This document shows positions 55,192 to 64,000 of a stretch of DNA of 64,000 bases, piece by piece. The stretch is from Eurosta solidaginis (Eukaryota > Arthropoda > Insecta > Diptera > Tephritidae), in NCBI RefSeq assembly GCF_040869045.1, contig NC_090322.1, positions 177,272,672 to 177,336,671 of the forward strand, given 5' to 3'. How positions within the stretch are numbered: the stretch's first letter is position 1; every line of letters starts with the position of its first letter. A program made the position numbers and the translations under genes. The notes under the pieces are model-generated. The model was not told the origin of the DNA. It made no database searches and saw only the letters and a program-made list of their open reading frames with translations.

Positions 55192-55845
55192 TCAAAATGT
55201 GCGCTGGGTGCGACGACTTAGTTGCCACTGCTTCTTATGCACCTTTTTCTCCGCTCTCTTTCGGCATGTATCAATCGCGTCATCTCTACTCACAGTAGAC
55301 CAACAATTTATGTGTCTACACATTAGGGGAAGTAAGTTCCTAATGTAAGACTGCTCTAAAAAAACTCTGTGCACAGAGAGGCGTTCGCCGTGGAAACGAG
55401 AACAATGAAATATGACGTCTTCTGCGTTTTCCTATTCGGTGGGACAGTGTGGAAAGAAAGGATGCTCCTCTATCATACGCGTATGCGTGAGATGTTAGTT
55501 TAGTTCGCCGTGCTTCCGTTTGTACCATTCTAGTATATTCCGAACTTACATGAAGGTCCAGTGCCATTTCCTCGATTCTTCCCACCTTTATTTCCACGTA
55601 ACTAATGTTCGTGACGCGTTTGCGATTTTCTTTGCATCTTCAGATGGTCGGCCGTTTCCAATGCCACACATGTCGGCCATTTCACTTGGCCGTAGATTTA
55701 CTGGGACTTTTCGAGATAAAACAAGGATCGCGTGGTCGAACAGCGACGGATAAGCAGATGGTACTCGTATAAAAATAATACGGTAGGCTGCTAGTATCTC
55801 TTTTTGGTGGATCGTTTTAGATCCGTTCCATACTGGTGCAGCATG
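55192..55845 (-). pseudogene. Second copy of the R1-like LINE C-terminus, inverted
   Basis: On the minus strand it parallels 52,000-52,620: APVWNGSKTIHQKEILAAYR-like sequence near 55,830-55,770, NGRPSEDAKKIANASRTLVT near 55,660-55,600, and VHRVFLEQSYIRNLLPLMCR with HINCWSTVSR (55,374-55,290) equivalent to VHRVFGEEPSIRNLVPRMCG with HIDCWTAVSK. Stops and shifts break it. It lies 3 kb from the long copy in the opposite orientation. Confidence 0.75.
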
Positions 55846-55859
55846 TCTATATATACAGA

Positions 55860-56400
55860 ATTCAAATTATGCACATATGTAGGAATAGATTGGGTTGAGT
55901 CCTAAACGGATCGACCGATCATAACTAAATTTGAAGCACCCACTAGAAACCTTTCAAGGATGTTCATAGGCTACAAACAATTTCGATACATAAAAGGGGC
56001 ATGGGAGGTGCATACAAATGTAATTTTTGATACTGCGTAGCTCTGAAAATATTCATGCAAGAACATTGAAACTCAGTGAAGAGTTATAAGAGGTCGATCG
56101 CTAACACCACCAAGAAAATGTGAGGTGAGAAAGAAGGAGGCGTGTCACCTCACATACAAATGGAGTATTTCATACTGCATATCTCTGGATGTAGTAGCGG
56201 AAGAATAAGGAAAATTGGTAATGAACTATATGACGTTAAGTCCTAACAGTACCAGCATTATGTGAAATTGGAGAAAAGCAGGCGTGCCGTACAAACTTAA
56301 GTTATTTTAACACCTAAACTTTGATTGCAAAGGTCAGGCCAAATTGAGGTTATAAAAACATGTAAGCTTATCATGTAGAATGAGTGCACTATGACTCATA
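55860..56400. other. No gene recognised
   Basis: No coding or repeat structure. It precedes the Helitron helicase fragment. Confidence 0.45.
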
Positions 56401-56404
56401 AACA

Positions 56405-57290
56405 GTAGCTGGAAGCTATAGGCCGAACTCTTAAGAATTTGAGGGGAAATGATCATACCATGGGTAGTGCTTTCCGCTTACTTTCTGCAGATTTGCGGCA
56501 AATTCTAACAGTTATTCCTAAAGCAATACCCGCAGACAAAGTGAACGTGCTTAATATGTTCATGCCTATGACATATCGTAGAAAAATTAACTCTCTCTAC
56601 AAATATGAGAGCGCATTTGAGCGGAGACACTTCAGGAGAAGCTTTTGCTAAACAACTTCTTAAAATCGGTAATGGCAAAATTCCTATTCCTTTACCACCA
56701 GACTTCATTTCTTTTCCTGCAATATTTTGCGAACTTATGACATCGCCTAACACTACGGACTCATTCAGTCTATGTGAGGTCCTCATGGACCGGCCAGTTC
56801 ATGAAATCGCCTCAAGCTTTAATAGCTAATTTATTTCCAGATACGGAGTCTAATTATACAAATTCTAAAGGGCTTCGAGAAAGTACAATTTCGGCACCTA
56901 AAAATGCTGATGTTAATATCATTTCAAGGAAAACCACCAGGGATCGGGACAACTAATCAGTCTATTCACACAGTCGTGGAAGAATCCCAGGCTATGCATT
57001 GTCTGGTTGAGCTTCTTAGCTTTTCAAAGCCATCTTCCTAATCGATTGATCCTTAAAAAAGGGTTCACGATAATTATCCTTCGTAAATTGGATACTCCGC
57101 GCTTATGTAATGGGACACGGTTTATTATCACAAAACTTTTACCGAATGTCATTGAAGCAATTAATTTTTATCGGAAAACTTCAAAAACACCAACGTTTAA
57201 TATCAAGGATTCCATTGATACAGACAGTTACTCCTTTCCATTTTTAACGACTCCAATTTCCTATTCCCATCAATAAAATTCAATGACAGT
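56405..57290 (+). pseudogene. Helitron helicase C-terminal fragment
   Basis: In order: LRGNDHTMGSAFRLLSADLR followed by QILTVIPKAIPADKVNV (56,430-56,545), where the usual GDFRQ is ADLRQ; MRAHLSGDTSGEAFAKQLLK followed by IGNGK (56,605-56,680); FISFPAIFCEL; ANLFPDTESNYTNSKGLRES and APKNADVNIIS (56,827-56,925); then LRKLDTPRLCNGTRFIITKL and LPNVIEAINF (57,082-57,165). This is the Pif1-like helicase region of the Rep/Hel protein that drives rolling-circle transposition. Only the C-terminal helicase is present, in several frames, and a 52-bp LINE end is inserted in it. Confidence 0.8.
56737..56812 (+). mobile_element. 52-bp LINE 3-prime-end insertion with target duplication
   Basis: 56,749-56,800 contains CACTACGGACTCATTCAGTC through CCGGCCAGTTC, the last part of the LINE seen at 39,395-39,440. 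ATGACATCGCCT (56,737-56,748) and ATGAAATCGCCT (56,801-56,812) flank it, one mismatch in 12. It interrupts the helicase between CELM and ALIANLFPD. Confidence 0.8.
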
Positions 57291-57299
57291 TATTCGATG

Positions 57300-58320
57300 T
57301 ATCACGAGTCAATCTTACCAACTCATGTTTCAACCATGGTTGGCTCATCGAAAAATAGTTTTATTTACACTACAAATAATATTACAAAAGATATCGTTGA
57401 TCCTATGGTTTTCAGCATTACCTCAATTCGCAAATACACAACCTTAAAAGAAGTTTAAAATTTGTTTTATTTATTTTGCATATTTTTATATAAACGCCAT
57501 AAGCTAGTGTATGATTAAACTTACACATATTGCTGCAACATTCAATATGTCTCCAGATTATTTTGACTTAAACAATTTAAGTTATACAACTTTTGTGCCC
57601 TTTTTGAAAAAGGGCACTCTGTTTTATTCTTTCTTCAGATGAGATACACGGTTCCGCTAGATCTAACTTGGTCATAGAGCTTATTTTGAATAGATAACGC
57701 CTTGCATCTTTGAACAAAAATACCACAGTGGCCCACATATTTAAGTGATGCCAGTGGTTCATATTTTATTCAGTGCTTTCAATAATAGCTTTCTTAACAC
57801 AGCGCTAACCTAGTTTAATTTTCATAGTGTTTTAAATTACAAAATGTTATGATACTTAGTATATGATGTGATTTAGTATTCGCTAAACCTTTACGGCACG
57901 CTATCAATTTCTATTATATATATCGTATTAAATAAAATAAATTTCAATTCAACATATAATTTTGCGGTATAATGAAAATGAACGATCGCATATGATGTTA
58001 CATCATACGATACTATAATGATGATCACGTACTGCCTAAGCCACTCTGCTCATCATCGTAGTGTGCTCGTAAAAGGATTAAATCACACTCGTCATAAAAT
58101 GCTTACTTCAAGACGACTCCCGTGCAGTAGTGTCGCTGTTTTGTCGTAGAGAGAGATGTGATGTTTATATTTCAATAGTTTAGCTGATATCAGTGCAGAC
58201 TCGGTAGACGTTGTTCTGCTCTAACTTTTCTTTCATGCATGACTTTTAGATGTTTTTATCCTTTAATCCCTTTTTCTCTCACCCTCTCCTTCCCTTTGTA
58301 TCTTTCTCTCTCCACCCTCC
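57300..58320. other. No gene recognised
   Basis: AT-rich. The small palindrome TATGATG TTA CATCATA lies at 57,991-58,007, and CT-rich DNA at 58,260-58,320. Confidence 0.45.
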
Positions 58321-58819
58321 CAATTAGACCCCTGCATGAATGCACAAAAATATGCCTATGAATACATTCACACAAATTTTGCACAAGCACTCATTCAATT
58401 CACTGGCATGAGAACTTATGGGTATGAGTACAAAAGGCTGTGAGTAGCAAAATATACAAGTACTTGCACGGTCTCGTCTCATGCAGCACAACTACAACCA
58501 ATGACGTCAACGCATGTGTGTAGTACAACTTGTATATTCACTATTACAACTTGTATATTTAGTATATTCTTGTATATTCAGTAGTACTACATGTATCGCA
58601 GGTGTACTTGTGTATACAACTACAGTTTGGTGGATTTTAAGGAATTATAAAAATGTACACTAGTTGCCCGTGTAAAACCCATTCATTATAACAAAATAAA
58701 GTGCATAAATGTACCATTTTAGGATTTTATTTATTTTTCATATTAATGCGTTTTCTTATGTTAGATATTAATATCTCTTTAACTAAGTAGCTTTAACTTG
58801 TACTATTTAAGCAAGCAAG

Positions 58820-60564
58820 TTTTTTTTATATATGTTCTAAATATTTTTCGGCTTAGCTGGAATGACAGAGGATATTTAAGTTTATTTAACTCCCACCACT
58901 TTAGAACGTCAAAATCGTTGTGCATGACCTCAGAAATATTTTCATATAGCATCAATTCTTCTTGTACTCGGTCAATACTACTAGGTATCTTTTGAGGCTG
59001 GAGAAATCCGGAAAATAGGCATTATTTTAGTTTGAAAAAGAATTCTGCCGACAGTTTTCATTGTTTATCAAACTGTCTTCATTTATTAGCCTTTCAAGCA
59101 AAGTTTACAATGTTCTTTGACTTCATTTTTCTCAGCAGCAGTAAACTGGGAGAGATTGTTAGTGGGTGGGAACAGAAATAGAGCTATTTTATGAATCATT
59201 GTTAAATTACTAAGTAAAGTGTCCTTAAGCCATGTACGCAGCCGTAGCTTCAAATCTTGTATGCATTCTGACTCATCGTTGGTTGATTCACAATGCCGCA
59301 TTAAGTAGTAAACATGTACTATTACTAAATGTAAGGTTGGATAGCTATCACTTTCCAAATCTTTTGATGTTTCCTCAAATTTAGCCAGCACTTTAAGGGT
59401 ATCTGTTATGGCATTTAAGCTAATTCCACTAATACATCTCAGTTGACGATTTTCCTCCAAAATATTTCCAACGTCAACCCAGTTATTTTTGAGAGACTGT
59501 AGCATGTAGTAAACTGTGTTCCATCTTGTCGGAGAAATGCTTTTAAGGGTTGTTGTCAATTGTGCATTGGCTCCAGATTTCTTGAAATACCTGACGACAT
59601 GTGACATTTTTCTTTCATTTCGCTAATATCGGCTGACTCGTTAAGAGATATTGTGCAATAAATGGGTAATACAAAATATGTGGTTGTGATGTTAGAAAGC
59701 GGCTTTCATGTTAGTTCCTCTATCCGTAACAATAATGGCTTTATCCAAGGAGCAATCAAATTCTTCCAAAGCTTCCGTCACTTTTTGCAGAATTCTTTGA
59801 TCTTTTGTGAAAAAGTTCGTGAAAAAACAATCAGGGTATTCAGCAGGATATTGAAATAGGCAATTCTTACTGGTACAGGGCCCGGAGTCCATGGACTTAA
59901 AAGCAAGTAGTTTTGTGACTAATTTTGCATTTGTAATAAAGTGCACCGTTAGTGATAAGTAGGAATGCTTTGAAACAGTGTCTGTCCATATATCCGAAGT
60001 GAGTCCAAGAAATCCGCCACTTAGTTCCTTTAGTTCTTTTCTCATTTCATCGTAGGAAATTTTGTAGAACTTGTCTATGTTTCTGGATACAGTGGTAGGG
60101 TGTGGTAGCAATTTTTCAACGTCTACATTTGGACCATACTTGGCTCCTATTGACAATATAAGCTCTATGTATTCCTGCAGGCCTTCATCCTCGACAATTT
60201 GAAACGATCGGCAATTTTTTACAACCCATCCTGTAACAGATCGGACAACGTCCTTTCTTGTTTCGTCATCAACATCTATTCGGCGCCTATTGTCAACTCG
60301 ATCTGTAAAAGTTTTGTAACACTAGTGTTTGACTAAATTTGATGTGATCTTTGTAAAGGTTAAAACGCTACTGCAGTCTTTGCAAGCTACTACTTTGTCC
60401 AAAAAGCTGCCGCCAATATTTGCTTTGCCGAAAATATTCCAAACTTTGCTGTTTCCGGCAGTTAAAATGATTTTATCGTCTCCTTTGACTATTTTTTCCT
60501 TTATTTCGGCAAATTGGAGATTTTTTACGGACATCGGTGAATTGGCTGATGTTAATTGGTCCAT
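58820..60564 (-). pseudogene. Hermes/hobo-like hAT transposase, with in-frame stops
   Basis: Start ATG at 60,564-60,562. The BED-type finger region has VWNIFGKANI, CKDCSSVLTF and NLVKH. A TAG replaces a codon at about 60,325, then translation continues in frame through TRKDVVRSVTGWVVKNC. SGGFLGLTSDIWTD (about 60,025-59,985) carries a catalytic-domain Asp; AIIVTDRGTNMKAAF (59,738-59,694) carries the second. Further TAA/TAG stops precede SISPTRWNTVYYMLQSL (59,545-59,490). After a stop at 59,086 the dimerisation lead-in HNDFDVLKWWELNKLKYPLS (about 58,925-58,865) is still readable, but the protein ends before the usual SERVFS signature. BED, catalytic and insertion domains are all recognisable. 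Confidence 0.85.
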
Positions 60565-60590
60565 AATATATGTATATATTTGTGCACTAC

Positions 60591-60950
60591 CGGCCACCGT
60601 GGTGTGATGTTAGCGTGCTCCGCCTACCACGCCGTATGCCCTGGGTTCACACCCCGGGCAAAGCAACATCAAAATTTTAGAAATAAGGTTTTTCAATTAG
60701 AAGAAAATTTTTCTAAGCGGGGTCGCCCTCGGCAGTGTTTGGCAAGCGCTCCGAGTGTATTTCTGCCATGAAAAACTCTCAGTGAAAACTCATCTGCCTT
60801 GCAGATGCCGTTCGGAGTCTGCATAAAACATGTAGGTCCAGTCCGGCCAATTTGTAGAGAAAATAAAGAGGAGCACGACGCAAATTGGAAGAGAAGCTCG
60901 GTCTTAGATCTCTTCGGAGGTTATCGCGCCTTACACTTATTTTTTTTAAT
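60591..60950 (+). mobile_element. tRNA-derived SINE, family 1 (copy S4)
   Basis: The most complete plus-strand copy. GGCCACCGTGGTGTGATGTT (A-box region), GGGTTCACACCCCGGGCAAA (B-box region), TCTGCCATGAAAAACTCTCA, CATCTGCCTTGCAGATG, CGGAGTCTGCATAAAACATG and TTATCGCGCCTTACAC, followed by a T-rich 3-prime end. It lies about 25 bp upstream of the hAT transposase ATG, on the opposite strand, so it separates the gene from its original 5-prime leader. Confidence 0.85.
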
Positions 60951-60954
60951 TTTT

Positions 60955-61780
60955 TTAAATATTAAAAAGCTTCAGAAAAAGTATTGTGGTTTAGTTGGTG
61001 AAACTTCAATGTAGTTATCCATTGGTATGATCTTTCTTCAGTTAATTTCTCTATTTATATAGTTCTATTCCGCGTTTTTTTTTCAAAGCGTATGTACATG
61101 TATTCTATATATACTGAAGTGCGTTTAATTATATAAATAGTTAAAGAAACAGATAATGCAATTTTTCTACAATGCAATATGTATACACATAAATATATCC
61201 TAACCCATTTTTAAGGCCATAATCGATGGCCTTCAGGCAGGCAAATGTCTATCATCATACAAGTGTATGTATGGTGATTAGCGATGCACAACATACATGT
61301 TCCAGGATCGCTAAATATGGGAAAGCCCCACATAAATTGAGATTGCCTACCATTGTTTTGTATCGCGGATTTTCATTGTCTAATGAAAATAGTTTTATGT
61401 ATATATGCATGTGCATTAATTTTAGGGAAATAACGTTTTACCAACTAATCAATGACTTTCAGCCTAGAATAATTCTATACGTACATCATACAAGTTGATG
61501 TTGATTAGGGATAACGGCGCAATATATATTTTGAAGTTTTGTTAATTTTTGAAAGTTTTGTATGAAAGGCGGGAAACATTGCAAATTTCTCCAGCATGGC
61601 TGATTTGTAAACGTTTATTAGCTCTTAAGAAAATATATTTAGTATTTTTCTTTCTTATTACAAAATTTTGTATTCGTCACTTAAAAATACCCATATTTTT
61701 TGTTACGTTTTTCATAGTTTCAACACAAACATTTAACTTTTCATAAATGCACACATCGTTTTAGAACGAAAACAAGTATA
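60955..61780. other. No gene recognised
   Basis: Probably the 5-prime non-coding part of the hAT element. The 90-codon frame at 61,226-61,498 has no recognised domain. Confidence 0.4.
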
Positions 61781-62079
61781 TAGGTACCTAGTACTCATAG
61801 TATATTCATTGGTACAACTTGTACAACGTTTATCTCATTGTGCTTCTCGATGAGACATGTGTATGTATGAATTTCTTTGGTAATGATTTGAATGCGCGCA
61901 TGTACAACGCAGACAAAATGCGGGTACATACAACTTCTCTTTGCATACCATCACTCATACAATACAAACTCATTGGCGTGAAGTACGATGGATACTGAGA
62001 CAGTATCAGTATGTCTCATTGTACATTCACGTGTGAATCCATTCATGTAGGACTTTCTCTGAGTGTCCATCTTTCTCTC

Positions 62080-63600
62080 TAGATTTTCACAAACCGCCCA
62101 TAAATTAGATATTTTCGCTTAGATCAGTCTCTAGTCCACTCTCCGGAAAAATACTGTGCCAAATACCTAATAACTTAACAATAAGCTACCAAAGTACGTA
62201 GTTGCATTGTTAAATTGATTTTTGAGAGCTCATCTTACCCTAGTCCACTTCTCCATAAAATATAAAAATTTACAGGAACTTGCTATATGTGCTTATGCGT
62301 CTATCTTTATAATTTTGAAAAAAAAGTGAATTCATAGGACAAATACTAAATTTTGTCTTTACAAATCAGAATGAAAGTGTGTTTTAACGTTTGTTTTACA
62401 GCGAACAACCACGCAAGCAGCTGTTTTTGCTAAATTATATTTTTGTTTAAACAATTTTGTTAGAATACAGAGCAAATTGAAACATTTCAAAGCTGCAATT
62501 TGAAGCTAGAAGTATATTTTGTGATATTATAACATCGTGGTTGAATGCTTTATAAATAAAAGATAGATACTATTGCCAAGCCCATCGATAGTTTATTAAC
62601 TCTAAGATATGAACTAATGATTGCAACATGAGTATCATCCTTGTACAAGACCAACCACCTTTTCGATTGTTCAATGAAACAAATATCATGTGATGACATA
62701 TCACATGATCATACATCAGATGATGCTATAACGTGTGAAGTGATCATATTTTTTGAGATGACATATGATTTAATAATATTGTGCCGTATGTGCAGTATTA
62801 AACCGTAGAGAGTTTTGCCTTTAATGATACTTTTTATTGGCAGGCAATGATATGATATTACGTCATTTGATGTTATGTCATATTATAATTTCTTATAAAA
62901 TGATGTCATATGATATGAATCTTTATAATTTTATTATGTCATCATCTTTGAGATTATGTTTAACCAAACAAAAGCACGTAATGTAAATAAAATACCACTC
63001 AATTTGAGTTCATACATTTTAAAGAGTTTGAAGATTTTTAAATTTATACATGCAAAACTAAGAACTATATATGCAAGTCATAGACTTTCCGCCAGTTATG
63101 CAAAAAAATTCAAAAATCATATTCGAAAAACCAAATTCGTATGCCCTTATTCAGCGCAAATTAGCATTATAGCCATGTTGGCCTCGTAGCAACAACGCCA
63201 TATGAACATTGCTAAACGCTGCACAAGCAACAGAGAGCTGGTAACGCAGCCGGTAAGGCGACGGCGCGCATAGTTCAATGGCTTTTGCGCCATTTCGAGA
63301 TCAATGCACCCAAGTGGCAGTCACAAAGCTGCTATAACAAACAAAAAATAATAAAAATAAATAAGAAGTTGCAATTTGATGCAATTGGCTGCGATGCAGA
63401 GAGTGTTGCGCGTAGTTATGCTAAACACCGGCGTTGTAAGATTGCGTCAGCGTGCCGCTGTGCGGCGGTGGCGTCATATTTATTTATGTATTTTATTTTG
63501 TGTGGAATTTTGCTTTTATCAACTTGTTTAGATTTTTTTACTTGCAGCATGCGACTTGTTATTTTATGATTTTGTACTTTTATTTATTTACAATGCACAA
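62080..63600. other. Gene-free stretch with ATATGATG-type palindromes at 62,680-62,960
   Basis: ATCATGTGAT (62,685-62,694) and ATCACATGAT (62,700-62,709) form a perfect hairpin. GATGTCATATGATATG-like words recur to 62,960. 63,180-63,600 is GC-richer unique DNA that may be untranslated exon or intron DNA of the gene at the right edge, but I see no proof. Confidence 0.4.
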
Positions 63601-63660
63601 TTGATTTTGGTTTGCGAAAAAATGTGACTTTCTGAAGGTAGCAATAGCGGTTGCCTTTGA

Positions 63661-64000
63661 TTTGCAATAGCAATAACAACATTAAACGACAGACAACATG
63701 CGAACCATAGCCACAATGTGCACTTAGATCAAGTTGCAGTCGATGCCATGGCAGCAGAAACCTTGCGCATGAACGATTCCATGGACATTGTGTGGCAGAC
63801 AGACAAACCCTCTAACTGCTGTCAATGTAGCTGCCGGCAGTTTGGCTGTGACTGCTGCCGCTATTGGTGCGACCTTTTTGACTTTCAGCAAGGCGAGTTA
63901 CATTTTTATTTATTTTTGATTTTTGTCTTTTTGTATTTGTTGTCAAATATTTTTGGCACTTTGAGGAAATTCCAATTGATTGGCTGTAATTTCTGGTTAT
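63661..64000 (+). CDS. Candidate host exon encoding a cysteine-rich segment (partial)
   Basis: A frame is open from a TGA at 63,658-63,660 to the window edge. It reads HLDQVAVDAMAAETLRMNDS, MDIVWQTDKPSN, then CCQCSCRQFGCDCCRYWCDL (about 63,817-63,876), eight Cys in 18 residues. ATG 63,748 has a good context (GCCATGG) and could start the protein; alternatively an acceptor AG at 63,669-63,670 opens an internal exon. AAG|GCGAGT at 63,890-63,898 looks like a GC-type splice donor; the following DNA is T-rich like an intron and stays open only by chance. The composition is balanced, unlike the repeats around. I do not recognise the family. The Cys cluster could bind metal, form disulfides or be palmitoylated. 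Confidence 0.5.

Larger units (their letters stand above)
58330..62050 (-). mobile_element. Hermes/hobo-like hAT element, approximate span
   Basis: The transposase relic (58,820-60,564) is flanked by two regions that share CCTGCATGAATG (58,332) and, inverted, CCTACATGAATG (about 62,047), each followed by repeated GTACAACTTGTA, TATGAGT and CATTCACAC words. This fits hAT terminal plus subterminal repeats. No 8-bp target duplication is visible, so the ends are uncertain. A tRNA-derived SINE (60,591-60,950) sits upstream of the transposase start. Confidence 0.5.

Noticed and set aside
61226..61498. 90-codon frame upstream of the hAT transposase
   Set aside because: Opposite strand to the transposase, no domain, and probably in the element's non-coding end.

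Overview
The window looks like repeat-rich, AT-rich nuclear DNA of a higher fly. A tephritid fruit fly is my best guess, from the repeat families (tRNA-derived SINEs, 130-bp-unit DINE-like elements, Jockey- and R1-like LINEs). That assignment is inference. I see no bacterial-style genes, operons, rRNA, true tRNA genes or CRISPR. Almost every recognisable reading frame is a decayed transposable element. The best host-gene candidate is an open, cysteine-rich exon at the extreme right edge (63.66-63.89 kb). Two shorter unexplained reading frames lie at 1.17-1.31 kb and 37.00-37.24 kb.

Layout. 0-8 kb: DINE-like pieces of two families, two decayed LINE fragments and a minus-strand LTR with readable promoter and poly(A) signals. 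8-12.6 kb: a 131-bp tandem repeat, a candidate MITE, a degenerate minisatellite, an RNase H-bearing LINE relic and a SINE-like repeat with a CAA tail. 12.6-16.4 kb: a large DINE-like element holding exactly 18 units of a 130-bp satellite. 16.8-25.1 kb: a tRNA SINE, a trimeric satellite, another DINE-like element and three inverted-repeat elements. 25.1-33.1 kb: a hAT transposase pseudogene of ZMYM-like type and two internally deleted copies of another hAT family, each with a perfect 8-bp target duplication. 33.2-35.4 kb: mostly unique DNA. 35.4-43.3 kb: Jockey and R1 relics and two more DINE-like elements, one with a nested LINE insertion that has a perfect 13-bp target duplication. 43.9-45.6 kb: AAAAT-rich DNA. 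45.8-47.9 kb: a foldback DINE-like composite. 48.2-55.9 kb: an R1-clade LINE with a large gag-to-endonuclease deletion, followed by Jockey and other LINE fragments. 56.4-57.3 kb: a Helitron helicase fragment. 58.3-62.0 kb: a Hermes/hobo-like hAT with a tRNA SINE just upstream of its start. 63.6-64 kb: the candidate host exon.

How it fits together. Autonomous classes (LINEs, hAT transposases, a Helitron helicase) appear only as broken relics. The dominant families are non-autonomous: DINE-like elements, SINEs, MITEs and deletion derivatives of hAT. Nesting order can be read in several places from target duplications. The most informative pattern is that separate DINE-like families keep a hairpin at each end, at the same offset, although the stem sequences differ. 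In one stem two subfamilies carry compensating base changes.
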